DNA from: Nemertoderma westbladi
Taxonomy: Eukaryota > Xenacoelomorpha > Nemertodermatida > Nemertodermatidae
Direction of reading: 5' to 3'
DNA length: 64,000 bases
Assembly: GCA_032718475.1 (NCBI GenBank)
Contig: JAUCBJ010005613.1
Coordinates: 1-64,000 of the forward strand
The position numbers and the translations under genes are program-made. Of the stretch, positions 10,901-24,600 are shown piece by piece (positions within the stretch are counted from its first letter, which is position 1; each line of letters opens with the position of its first letter). The notes beneath the pieces were generated by a model. The model was not told where the DNA came from. It ran no database searches and saw nothing but the letters and a program-made list of their open reading frames with translations.

Positions 10901-12190
10901 GTACACTACCCGGTTAAATAGTACGCATGTGATGGGATTAGTCCTACAATTGCGCCAATAAAAGATAAGTTATTTTCGGTAAAATAAACTTATCAATCGA
11001 GGTTAAGACCCCTAGATCCCTTCCTATAATAAATGTATAATAACAAACACCTCGAAAAATACAGCTTGCCAACACATTGTTACTATTCATAATTAGCATT
11101 CTAGACCTTTTACGGCCCTCGTTTTGTTATTTCCATCGCTATAACTCGTGCCGTAATGCTATACAATGCTATTTTATGAACAATGACGAATAGTTATTGT
11201 AGTTGCACATTATCGCATTAACTTTTGTAATGTTTGCATTATTGTCTTCGCATGCTCCATGCTCATAAACAACATGATTTTTCCATTAGTTTTATGTTTT
11301 TCAATAATTTTCCGTTTTTTAAAAGTTGAATAAAGTTTGTTTGATATTTTAAAATTATAGAACATGCTTATATAATGTAAATAATATCGCACCTTTGGAC
11401 AGGTGTTCTATTGTGGACTGTTTATATTAGATAATTTATTATTTGAAAATTGAAATATTATATATATAAATCCTTAATTAATTAATATTGTATTATGATA
11501 TGGTTGGTAATCCTCCCATAGTGTATACTGTATTGGTACTCCGTAATGCTGTGCGTAATCTATTAGTTGTTAATATTGTTTCAGTTCTTGTCTCTAGTAT
11601 AATCCTCATTCGGCTCTGTTTTTAAAACGCCTCCCGTTGTAATCATGTGCTGGATTGCAAGACTTTAACTAAATAATTTTAATTCATTCATGTTTATAAT
11701 TATGAAGTATGAGGGTTCACATAAATAAATATATTTTGCACTGAGCTGTTTTAGTCCCAATGTAAAGCGCCCCAATATAATAGATGGATGTACATGTAAT
11801 AATGGCATATGAGCACAGCGAGGACCATAGCAGAGACGAGAACTGCAAGAGCGTAATTTTATCCGAAATCAAATATGTAAATAGTATTTTATGAGGAAAA
11901 GAGTCGTTTTATTAAATTCCAGTAATATATTGACATCCAAAAGAATTGAGAAATATTAATAATTTTGCTAACTTCAGGTCACCGTTGCCTTTTCGCTTTT
12001 ACGCTGGTACTGCGGTACAAACCTACCGGTAATTTTTTTATTTAACTTATTCTTTAATTTAATAAAACAAAAATTATTAGTAATTTTTTTCCTGATACCA
12101 GACTCTGTTTTAACAATTGATAAATATATAAATATTTAAATTTAACAATTATAAATAGATAATAAATAGCTGTTCGTGTTCGGTTTACTA
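10900..12190. other. AT-rich spacer, no gene seen
   Basis: No open frame with recognisable content and no tandem repeat. Short AT-rich runs only. Confidence 0.6.
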
Positions 12191-12204
12191 CAAAAAATTA
12201 CCAC

Positions 12205-14395
12205 ATTACTGTTACATCACTAATACATACTGCTACATCACTGATACATACTGTTACATCACTGATACATACTGCTACATCACTGATACATACTGTTACA
12301 TCACTGATACATACTGTTTCATCACTGATACATACTGTTACATCACTGATACATACTGTTTCATCACTGATACATACTGTTACATCACTGATACATACTG
12401 TTACATCACTGATACATGCTGTTACATCACTGATACATACTGTTACATCACTGATACATACTGTTACATCACTGATACATACTGTTACATCACTGATACA
12501 TACTGTTACATCACTGATATATACTGTTACATCACTGATACATACTGTTACATCACTGATACATACTGTTACATCACTGATACATACTGTTACATCACTG
12601 ATATATACTGTTACATCACTGATACATACTGTTACATCACTGATATATACTGTTACATCACTGATACATACTGTTACATCACTAATACATACTGCTACAT
12701 CACTGATACATACTGTTACATCACTGATACATACTGTTTCATCACTGATACATACTGTTACATCACTGATACATACTGTTACATCACTGATACATACTGT
12801 TTCATCACTGATACATACTGTTACATCACTGATACATACTGTTTCATCACTGATACATACTGTTACATCACTGATACATACTGTTTCATCACTGATACAT
12901 ACTGTTACATCACTGATACATACTGTTACATCACTGATACATACTGTTTCATCACTGATACATACTGTTACATCACTGATACATACTGTTACATCACTGA
13001 TACATACTGTTACATCACTGATACATACTGTTACATCACTGATACATACTGTTACATCACTGATACATACTGTTTCATCACTGATGCATACTGTTTCATC
13101 ACTGATACATACTGTTACATCACTGATACATACTGTTACATCACTGATACATACTGTTACATCACTGATACATACTGTTACATCACTGATATATACTGTT
13201 ACATCACTGATATATACTGTTACATCACTGATACATACTGTTACATCACTGATACATACTGTTACATCACTGATACATACTGTTTCATCACTGATACATA
13301 CTGTTTCATCACTGATACATACTGTTACATCACTGATACATACTGTTACATCACTGATACATACTGTTTCATCACTGATACATACTGTTTCATCACTGAT
13401 ACATATTGTTACATCACTGATACATACTGTTACATCACTGATACATACTGTTTCATCACTGATACATATTGTTACATCACTGATATATACTGTTACATCA
13501 CTGATACATACTGTTACATCACTGATACATACTGTTTCATCACTGATACATATTGTTACATCAATGATATATACTGTTACATCACTGATACATACTGTTA
13601 CATCACTGATATATACTGTTACATCACTGATACATACTGTTACATCACTGATACATACTGTTTCATCACTGATACATACTGTTTCATCACTGATACATAC
13701 TGTTACAGCACTGATACATACTGCTACATCACTGATACATACTGTTACATCACTGATACATACTGTTACATCACTGATACATACTGTTACATCACTGATA
13801 CATACTGTTACATCACTGATACATACTGTTACATCACTGATACATACTGTTTCATCACTGATACATACTGTTACATCACTGATACATACTGTTACATCAC
13901 TGATACATACTGTTTCATCACTGATACATATTGTTACATCACTGATATATACTGTTACATCACTGATACATACTGTTACATCACTGATACATACTGTTAC
14001 ATCACTGATACATACTGTTTCATCACTGATACATACTGTTTCATCACTGATACATACTGTTACATCACTGATACATACTGTTACATCACTGATACATACT
14101 GTTTCATCACTGATACATACTGTTTCATCACTGATACATATTGTTACATCACTGATACATACTGTTACTCACTGATACATGCTGTTACATTACTGATATA
14201 TACTGATACATCATGTTACATCACTGATACATACTGTTACATCACTGATACATACTGTTACATCACTGATACATACTGTTATATCACTGATATATACGGT
14301 TACATCACTCACTGATACATACTCTTACATCACTGATACATAACTGATACATATTGTTCATCATTGATACATACTGTTACATAACTGATACATAG
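12205..14395. repeat. 21-bp satellite, about 2.2 kb
   Basis: About 104 copies of catcactgatacatactgtta. Point variants (ttca for taca, tata for taca, attg for actg) recur in patterns, which points to higher-order amplification. Because 21 is divisible by three, one frame stays open for 363 codons (13084-14175) reading SLIHTVT over and over; this is a by-product of the period. The right edge (14165-14395) decays with deletions. Confidence 0.97.
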
Positions 14396-14538
14396 TACAC
14401 ACGGATGGGTCCCGGATGATATTACGGAAAAATATCGCTGGAATTAATTATGTATGGATTTTAATGAATGTTTGTGGCGGGTAATCCCGTAATCCCGTAA
14501 TCCCACAACAATTGAGCAATGACAATATATTCACTCAT

Positions 14539-14619
14539 TCACAATGCTATTCCACACATTTGCACATCTGCATTATCATTCACTGCAGCTCCCCGGTCCA
14601 TAGCGAAAAGGATTGCTCT
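14539..14619 (-). CDS. Candidate terminal exon of the ADAM-like gene (weak)
   Basis: On the minus strand an acceptor-like ctgctgttttag is followed by 26 open codons and TGA, in phase 0, which is the phase exon 10 leaves. An ATTAAA lies about 85 bases after the stop. The peptide contains DRGAAVNDNADVQMCG but lacks a clear ADAM cysteine-rich match. Joining it would need a 15.6-kb intron across the 8.2-kb satellite. Offered only as a lead. Confidence 0.15.
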   Translation of the reverse strand, partial: RAILFAMDRGAAVNDNADVQMCGIAL

Positions 14620-16180
14620 CTAAAACAGCAGACACTAAATGATTACTGGCTGACTGGGTTAATTTATAGCTGGAATTGCCTGACAGGTAAGATAAGTAAG
14701 TCCATCCATTTGGGAATGTGACTAAAGCATAATCCTGAGGGGTTAAAAACTGCTAGTTCTAGTGGAGATGACTTGAGTGGTTCTATGTACTGTATATGGG
14801 ATGGGGAGCAGCCACACTGGTGTGTGTCGGGGGACGCCCTTAGTGTTCCCAGAGGACCGCTGCACCTGCCATCAACTCTTATACAATTATAGGACGCAGT
14901 TTCGCGATTATAGCATCAAACGATCGCTTTTATCGGGAATTTGCCATAAACTAAACAGGAAATACACTCTGGATGGAGTAAACACCTATAGCCTCCAGCT
15001 GCAACCTTATTTTATTATTTATTAGAATTATCCTTATTTCCCTAGTGTTTATCTGTCAATGCCAAGTGGTATATTATGTTGCACAACATATCAAAATTTA
15101 TTTAAAAATTGAGACCCCCCCCACCCCCCCCCCCGGGGGGGGGGGGGGGGGGGGGGTTGATGCAAATTCCACCTCGACGAATTAATTTTTCGTCTCAATG
15201 GTAAATTATCAATTCATGGAAAGGAGCAGGTTAGATTGGTGCGTTATTTTTAACCAAACAATAAACTGCAGATAACGGGTTACAGTTTAATTTTTGGTAG
15301 TAATTACTGTATGACTTTGTTACAAATATAATATTACACAAACACTACATTACCCGGTAAATTATTAATAACCTACTTTACAGTAATCATTTATGGGGGA
15401 TGGTTCGTAATTTATTTAATTAGCATTGGAGTCATTTCAGCCAAAAAGTCTTAGAAACAAATGGTAAACCTGATTGGTTATGCTGCTGCCTCTCAACGTG
15501 GTACTGTAGTCATCAAGTCATATAAAGTTAAATGATATTGTAGGGTTGTGGTCGGGTTGCCTAATGCCTTGACATGCAAAGTCCTCGTACGTTCATTATT
15601 CCCACTACTCTACTTCCACAGTAGAGTACAATCGTTGGATGTCTCCGGGCCATGTTTCCTTCCTTCGCGGCATCTAATTTACCAGATAATAACGGTTCCT
15701 CTGATCTCCGTGTTCTGATTACATCCCGGGTAGGTAAGGCTTCCCTCGGTTGTTCCTACTACTCCGAGATCATGCAGTTCGTCGCGTGTACGCTGGGGCA
15801 ATCAGCCGACCAATGTTTGATGCCAGTTCGCATGCTCATTCCACTTTTATTAATTAGAATGGAGTTTAGTGGCCGTAAACGTAACACTAAACTGGTATAA
15901 AATATCCGAAATCAGCACTCACTACGCCGACGGCACAATTACGGTTTGTTTAATGAGTAAATATTAAATTCAGTTGCAGAGAAAACATACAGCCAATCTC
16001 CAAATTGCAAGGCCCTTGCTCCATTGATAAGTCGTAAGCATATGACATACTCATACTATTATAGTCGACAAATTGTCAACAAATTATAGACTTGGGGTCT
16101 CGTCAGTTCTGAAGACTCCCGTTTGAGATGTCTAGTTAGATAATTATTTATTCCATTGAATTCAGAATCCTCATAAACCT
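14620..16180. other. Spacer with C/G homopolymer inverted tract
   Basis: Holds short uninformative ORFs (for example 14777-15025 and 15652-15900, + strand, no recognised motif) and, at about 15114-15157, a run of C (one A inside) immediately followed by a run of about 22 G. Confidence 0.55.
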
Positions 16181-16189
16181 CTAAAATGC

Positions 16190-16620
16190 GTGAAATAAGT
16201 TTTCACAATCAATTAACCTATTGTATGGATTTTCAAAATTTCGTGCTGGCACCAAATTTTGCACACAACACTAAAAAACGGAAGTTTGCTAAGCCTGGTG
16301 TAACTTGTATATATGCCATCGAAACCAGCACCCCAGAAACCCCTATTGCACAAAAAACAGATTCAAACTATCAATTTACTAAATTGACATTTTTCAAAAT
16401 TTGGTGCTGGCACCAAAATTTGGCATCCGCCGAAAAAAACTAAGTTTGAAATTTGTAGCTCATTTTATATGAATTACATCTAATTGCTAACACCAAAATA
16501 ATAGAGATGTTACAAATAATTTTTCATGAAATGTAATTTTCAAAAAACGTCTCAAAAAAGTGCCCATAGTAGTGTTAAAAAATGGTGGTATAACTCGAAA
16601 GCTCCCCCCCCCCCCCCCAT
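16190..16620 (+). repeat. Palindrome-core dispersed repeat, ending in poly-C
   Basis: Two cores about 160 bp apart carry the near-palindrome aatttggtgctggcaccaaa (near 16240 and 16400). A body with attttatatgaattacatc follows, and a run of 15 C ends the unit at 16604-16618. The same order of parts is found in reverse orientation at 58345-59130, so this is one dispersed family. No protein is encoded convincingly. Confidence 0.7.
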
Positions 16621-16840
16621 TGGTTAATGGGGCCGTACAGTAAAAGGAACAAATAAACTTTATAATTATAAATGTAAAGCTAGGGGATCTAGTTTGATTA
16701 TAAATAGATAAAATATATTTGTGTTGGATTATTCATTATATAAAAAAATTTTCACGAGTAATTATCATAAATCCGTAATAAATGGTGTTCGATTAAATGT
16801 GATACGAATCTTAGATTTCTTAACTAGTAAATTAACATCT

Positions 16841-18206
16841 ACTACTACTAGGATCGGCATGCTGCATTGCAGCTGCATTTTTAAGAATGCTGTGCCGGCT
16901 TGTCGACAAAATTGCGCCGCCACAACTCCCTATCAACAATGACATTTGCTAGATCAGCCGCACCATCAAAGCCAGTGAGTGTCCTTTAAGATGCGTCTCA
17001 AGAAAGTCATGGGCTGTCCATCCATGCTTATTCACTCCATGAGGCTGCCAAAGTAAAAGATTATGCACTGGCTGGTCCTCACGGCGAAAGCAATGTCCTG
17101 CAAAGCGGAGTCGACTTTGTTCTAGTGTCAAGCTTGGGGGAAACAATGAGATACCTCCAATGTTATATAGTGTCTGGTTGGGGATGTGTGCATTGTACTT
17201 GACACAATGAACCCGGCGTAGCATTCTTGTGAATGTGCCATCCAGAGATTTGGTATCCTCAGCAGTTAGAGCCGGGACTCCCATAGAGGAGTACTGGAAC
17301 TACTGCTGCTCTAAATAATCGGACCTTAAGTTTCCGATTAATTCTCGGTGACTTCAAAATCCTGGAAAGCCTATTCAAGGATGCCCATGCCTTTCCCTTA
17401 CGTATTCGGAGGTCCTCACCTGACTTCCGGATCCATGATCCCAGGTAACAGAAGTCGTCCACATGCTCAAGCATACCATCTTTTGAGCTTATGCTCATCC
17501 GGTCAGAGACTTGCTGAGGACTTTCAAAGTTAACTGTCAAAATTTTGGTCTTTCTGGAGTTAGTAAAAAACCAACACTAGAAGGAGCATGTTCTAATGAG
17601 CTGAGGAGCCGTTGGGTTCCCTCTAGTGATTCTGAGAGTACTCCTAAGTCATCAGCAAAGTCTAGATCAGTTAGGTACTTGGCAGGATTTCCTCGACTTC
17701 TGGAGCCAGTAGGTGGAGTTATCATCACCCCATCATCATTATGATGATCTAAGGACAGGCGTAGAACATAGTCAACAACAATTATGAACAAGAATGGCGC
17801 AGAGTGCAGGCAAGACGCCCATAACACTTCAAATGGTTCTGTCACCGTCAACAGTAGACACAAATGTTGTCGAACCATCGTATACTGATCTGATTGCTGC
17901 AATAATTTTATCCGGAATCCTATATAATGAAAGTATGCTGAACGTGCGTGAGCGAGAGACTGAATCAAAGGCCTTGAAGAAGTCAAAGATAACAGCCAGA
18001 CCTGTCTTTCTTTTTTGATAATTCTTCAATTATCCTTCTAAGTGCCAAAATGGGCTCCATGGTCCCACGACCTTTACGGAACCCATTCTGATTTCCACGG
18101 AGCAGTCTCTCAATGGGATCCCTGATGCGATTTAATATAATTATATTGTATAGCTTTGCAGCAATCGAGATCAATGAAATCAGATCTAGATTTCTTAACA
18201 ACTTAT
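16841..18206 (-). pseudogene. RTE-like LINE, RT to 3' end, frameshifted
   Basis: Read on the minus strand from 18206 down: the fingers block (AAKLYNIIILNRI), NQNGFRKGRGT, motif A as [19 protein letters not shown], the catalytic DFADDLGVLSE, the thumb block with FCYLGSWIRKSGED, and the C-terminal [13 protein letters not shown]. These are split over at least four frames. The 3' end is a short AT/GC-mixed tail ending in a (TAG)n microsatellite, at 16841-16855 on this strand. 5'-truncated, with no endonuclease. Source family for the fragments at 5.0, 20.9, 42.3-44.0 and 53.2-54.8 kb. RTE-like is my best clade guess. Confidence 0.88.
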
Positions 18207-18229
18207 ATTAATAACCAGTGGAGAGTGGG

Positions 18230-20900
18230 ATCTGTAATTTTGACCTACAACTCAGACAAAATTTGGAAAGACTATGAGTCTCAATGACTTAAGCACAGGA
18301 GCACGGGCATAATTAATTTCCTGAACTCGATTTATGCTAATTTTGTAAGTTTAAATTTTAGTAGATCTATTTTCATTGCGTACAAAGAGAAAAACGCATG
18401 TAAATATTTATCTAATACACTCTGTCCATAGAAGTATAGGGTGGCCAATTTTGAATGGAAATAAGCCCTACTATTTCGTGATATCTTCTAAAGGAACCAA
18501 CCTAACTTAGATGTTGGTTTTGATTTTGGATTGTATTTCAGGATCTAGACTTTTTAATCTCCATAGGTAATCTCAGGTACAATTCTAACCATAAACAGGC
18601 AAAGTCGTATCTATTCTGCTAGCATACCCTACTATATTTAACTTGGGTCAGGTCAGGTTTTCCGAGTCATTGATACAGAAAGCTGCCAGCACCTGCCACG
18701 GATAGTAGATCGTGATAACAGACGAAATCATGCAAAAAAGAAGCGAAAACAATGTAGGGAGAATAGGATGTAGAATGGGAATGGGATGTATAATGGGATG
18801 TAGGGAATGTAGGTAGAACATAAGAAAACAGTTAGATCGTTTAAAATCCAGGTTAATATCAATATTAAACATAACTAGGTGTTATAATTAATTTAAAATG
18901 TTGTTGAATTTATGTCGCCAAATTAAAATTACTCTGTTCCCATTACAATAATAATGAGAAGCCCAGAATGAAAATAAAAAATATAGGCCTTTCATGTTCT
19001 GTGAATTCCCCTGTTGCGTTGTTGTGATTGGTCCTGGTACCAGAAATTCCTCCATGGTCGTTACTAGCATTCGACCTATGACTATTCGACCTTTAAACAT
19101 CAATTATGTTTACGTACTGTTATGCTTGGCCTCTCTTAGTTTCAATACCTTTCCTTTACTCTTTTGTTGCATTTCCTAGCGCAGCCCCGTGAGAATATCT
19201 TGCGCTCGAGCCGAGACTTACCAGTCAGCTCACTCTGTGACTAATATAGCCCATGCTCTGCTGCTATAAACTACTGGCTTTTATCTTAGTTGCTTTTAGT
19301 TTTTTTTACATAGTTTGGTTTTTATTTTGCTACTATACCTGAAAGATTTTTTGATTTAAAATAATAATAAATAGTTTTAACTATTATTGATTTGTCACGA
19401 TTTTACTCCATTGATTGTTAACCCAGTGGATTGTATTGAAACTGATAAAGCTATAACAAGAGGAGCAGTAAGGATACCCACACAATCGTGCATCCTGGGA
19501 TTATTGTGGGAGAAGCAACTACTGTAGCAACCTTTCAAGCATTAAAACCACTACCAAAACATAATACCTTGAATTACGTTTCGCTCTCTCGTATAATTTA
19601 TTCAGACTGACCAACGTTATCAACCCACTAAACATACGCATATGTAATATGCGTAACATTATTACCCTATATTATACATTATAACATATCATCCCAGTAT
19701 GCATATGTTTTACATAATCTTTCTTTATCTTTTATGTCGATTTTAAGATATATGAGGCCTGCTGCTGCTGATGATGGCTGGTACTATGATAGGCTTCTAT
19801 TTATCTAGGTAGGCCTATGCATATTTTATGTATGGAAGTACTTATGGCTGTCGCAGCCGTGAACCGTGCCCGTGTTTTGGTTGTATAAATCCGGAGTGGC
19901 CTCCGGCTCGTTACATTTAAATTATTGGAAGTGTATTAAATATTATTACTGCTGTGTTAAAGATATAGTTTATTATATTAAAAAATGTATATTTAATTTT
20001 AACTACAACATAACAATAATTTCATTCATATTTTACTTTACTTAGTAATGTTGTAACGTTATTTTGTATATTTAAAATATGAGGATAATATAAAGACTTT
20101 ACTGTATTCTGAGATTAGACGATGCATAACTCACATGTTACGAGACTCTGATATATGAAACTTTCTATAGTGTAACGATTTAGAAGTTGTCAATTAAATT
20201 ACAATTTTTAGCGTCTCTCAATTCCATGATGCCCCGCTAGATGGCTACATGCACAAATTATATAAAAAACTTGTGAAGAATCTCCATGGCAATGTTAAGA
20301 AACAATGACTTATTGATGCAAAGGTCATGGTATATTATAAAGTGTATAACGTAATACACTAATAACATAAAATCCTATATCATAGATTATGCTGTATTAA
20401 TTAATATACAGGCTACCATTTCCGCAATACTGTATTACATTATAGATCAATTAAATATAAACCCTCCCCCAATATAATATAATTATATATAATATACAAA
20501 TCCACTACCAGTATAATCTATATATATAAACCCACTTCCAATATACACCAAGAGTTGGGGTTTTCCACAATACAATATAATGTAGTGGCGAATTGTCCGA
20601 ATGAGTTTCTATTTCTTTTGTTCCAAATGAATTGATTGGCTGTTAGCCAAAGTGTGAATAGTGTTCATGTACTGACGGCAACACATTTGTTAGAGCGACA
20701 CCACTAAAGGAATATAACATATAATAAATATAATACAGCGCCTGAACTAATAGAGGATGGCGGTGTAAGTTCAAATCAATTTCGCATTGTTGTGACTCTA
20801 CGCATTATACTTGAGACATTATTATTGCTTACGCTAACCCAGCGGTAAAATGGGAATCTGGCTTCAGCTGGGGGAGTAAAGAAACAGTTGGGTAGTGACG
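18230..20900. other. AT-rich spacer, no gene seen
   Basis: Only short open frames. No tandem array. Short TATA-rich runs around 20460-20560. Confidence 0.6.
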
Positions 20901-20904
20901 TAGT

Positions 20905-21455
20905 CCCTGCCTTATAGGCTTTCCAGGATTTGGAAGTCACCGAGAATTAATCGGAAACTTAAGGTCCGATTATTTAGAGCAGCAGTAGTTCCAGTACTCC
21001 TCTACGGGAGTCCATGCTGGGCTCTAACTGCTGAGGACACCAAATCTCTGGATGGCACATTCACAAGAATGCTACGCCGGGTTCATTGTGTCAAGTACAA
21101 TGCACGCATCTCCAACCAGACACTATATAACATTGGAGGTGTCTCATTGGTTCCCCCAAGCTTGACACTAGAACAAAATCGCCTCCGCTTTGCAGGACAT
21201 TGCTTTCGCCGTTAGGACCAGCCAGTGCATAATCTTGTACTTTGGCAGCCTCATGGAGTGAATAAGCATGGTGGACAGCCCATGACTTTCTTGAGACGCA
21301 TCTTAAAGGACACTGGCCTTAAAGATGCGGATGATCTAGCAAATGTCATGGGTGATAGGGAGTTGTGGCAGTGCAATTTTGTTGACAAGCCGGCACAGCA
21401 TTCTTAAAAATGCAGCTGCAATGCAGCATGCCGATCGTAGTAGTAGTAGTAGTAT
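20905..21455 (+). pseudogene. RTE-like LINE 3' end
   Basis: Plus-strand copy of the LINE at 16841-18206, covering the last quarter of the ORF and the 3' tail. The frame is broken at about 21210, where a tag replaces a sense codon of the RREDQ segment. It ends in gccgatcgtagtagtagtagtagta-like microsatellite, the family's usual tail. Confidence 0.88.
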
Positions 21456-21644
21456 AGGTAACAGCTTATAGGTATTAACGTACACATAAATAAAACTTAG
21501 TACACTATTATAGTAATAGTAGAGTACACATATATAAATTGAAATAACCAAGTATCCCTCTGTTTGTACAGGACCTAAACAACTGAGAGAATGGAACGAT
21601 TGTCTCGACAATATCGTGTTAGATGTATGGGTAACTATAACTTA

Positions 21645-24600
21645 TATGGGTGTCTATAACATAACTTATATGGGTAACTATAACTTATATGGGTGTCTAT
21701 AACATAATTTATATGGGTATCTAAAACTTATCTGGGTATCTATAACTTATATGGGTATCTAAAACTTATATGGGTATCTAAAACTTATATGGGTATCTAT
21801 AACTTATATGGGTATCAATAACATAACTTATATGGGTAACTATAACTTATATGGGTGTCTATAACATAATTTATATGGGTATCTAAAACTTATCTGGGTA
21901 TCTATAACTTATATGGGTATCTATAACTTATATGGGTATCTAAAACTTATATGGGTATCTATAACTTATATGGGTATCAATAACTTATATGGGTATCTAT
22001 AACTTATATGGGTATCTATAACTTATATGGGTATCTATAACATAACTTATATGGGTATCTATAACATAACTTATATGGGTATCTATAACATAACTTATAT
22101 GGGTATCTATAACTTATATGGGTATCTAAAACTTATATGGGTATCTATAACTTATATGGGTATCAATAACTTATATGGGTATCTATAACTTATATGGGTA
22201 TCTATAACTTATATGGGTATCTATAACTATAACTTATATGGGTATCTATAACTTATATGGGTATCTATAACTATAACTTATATGGGTATCTATAACTATA
22301 ACTTATATTGGTATCTATAACTTATATGGGTATCTATAACTTATATGGGTATCTATAACATAACTTATATGGGTAACTATAACTTATATGGGTGTCTATA
22401 ACATAATTTATATGGGTATCTAAAACTTATCTGGGTATCTATAACTTATATGGGTATTTATAACTTATATGGGTATCTAAAACTTATATGGGTATCTATA
22501 ACTTATATGGGTATCAATAACTTATATGGGTATCTATAACATAACTTATATGGGTATCTATAACATAACTTATATGGGTATCTATAACATAACTTATATG
22601 GGTATCTATAACATAACTTATATGGGTATCTATAACATAACTTATATGGGTATCTATAACTTATATGGGTATCTAAAACTTATATGGGTATCTATAACTT
22701 ATATGGGTATCAATAACTTATATGGGTATCTATAACTTATATGGGTATCTATAACTTATATGGGTATCTATAACTATAACTTATATGGGTATCTATAACT
22801 TATATGGGTATCTATAACTATAACTTATATGGGTATCTATAACTATAACTTATATTGGTATCTATAACTTATATGGGTATCTATAACTTATATGGGTATC
22901 TATAACTATAACTTATATGGGTATCTATAACTATAACTTATATGGGTATCTATAACTTATATGGGTATCTATAACTATAACTTATATGGGTATCTATAAC
23001 ATAACTTATATGGGTATCTATAACATAACTTATATGGGTACCTATAACATAACTTATATGGGTATCTATAACAGAACTTATATGGGTATCTATAACTTAT
23101 ATGGGTATCTATAACTATAACTTATATGGGTATCTATAACTTATATGGGTATCTATAACTATAACTTATATGGGTATCTATAACATAACTTATATGGGTA
23201 TCTATAACATAACTTATATGGGTACCTATAACATAACTTATATGGGTATCTATAACAGAACTTATATGGGTATCTATAACTTATATGGGTATCTATAACT
23301 ATAACTTATATTGGTATCTATAACTTATATGGGTATCTATAACTATAACTTATATGGGTATCTATAACTTATATGGGTGTCTATAACTTATATGGGTATC
23401 TATAACTATAACTTATATGGGTATCTATAACTTATATGGGTATCTATAACTTATATGGGTATCTATAACTATAACTTATATTGGTATCTATAACTTATAT
23501 GGGTATCTATAACTATAACTTATATGGGTATCTATAACTATAACTTATATGGGTATCTATAACTTATATGGGTATCTATAACTATAACTTATATGGGTAT
23601 CTATAACTATAACTTATATTGGTATCTATAACTTATATGGGTATCTATAACTTATATGGGTATCTATAACTATAACTTATATGGGTATCTATAACTTATA
23701 TGGGTATCTATAACTATAACTTATATGGGTATCTATAACTATAACTTATATGGGTATCTATAACTTATATGGGTATCTATAACTATAACTTATATGGGTA
23801 TCTATAACTTATATGGGTATCTATAACTATAACTTATATGGGTATCTATAACTATAACTTATATGGGTATCTATAACTTATATGGGTATCTATAACTATA
23901 ACTTATATGGGTATCTATAACTTATATGGGTATCTATAACATAACTTATATGGGTATCTATAACTTATATGGGTATCTATAAATATAACTTATATGGGTA
24001 TCTATAACTATAACTTATATGGGTATTTATAACTTATATGGGTATCTATAACTATAACTTATATGGGTATCTATAACTATAACTTATATGGGTATCTATA
24101 ACTTATATGGGTATCTATAACTATAACTTATATGGGTATCTATAACTTATATGGGTATCTATAACATAACTTATATGGGTATCTATAACTTATATGGGTA
24201 TCTATAAATATAACTTATATGGGTATCTATAACTATAACTTATATGGGTATCTATAACTTATATGGGTATCTATAACTTATATGGGTATCTATAAATATA
24301 ACTTATATGGGTATCTATAACTATAACTTATATGGGTATTTATAACTTATATGGGTATTTATAACTTATATGGGTATCTATAACTTATATGGGTATCTAT
24401 AACATATATGGGTATCTATAACATAACTTATATGGGTATCTATAACATAACTTATATGGGTATCTATAACATAACTTATATGGGTATCTATAACATAACT
24501 TATATGGGTATCTATAACATAACTTATATGGGTATCTATAACATAACTTATATGGGTATCTATAACATAACTTATATGGGTATCTATAACATAACTTATA

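Noticed and set aside
13084-14175. 363-codon ORF reading SLIHTVT repeats
   Set aside because: It exists only because the 21-bp satellite unit is divisible by three and has no stop in that frame; no start context, signal or unique sequence.
14777-15025. 82-codon plus-strand ORF with several cysteines
   Set aside because: No domain recognised, no splice or promoter support; left as spacer.
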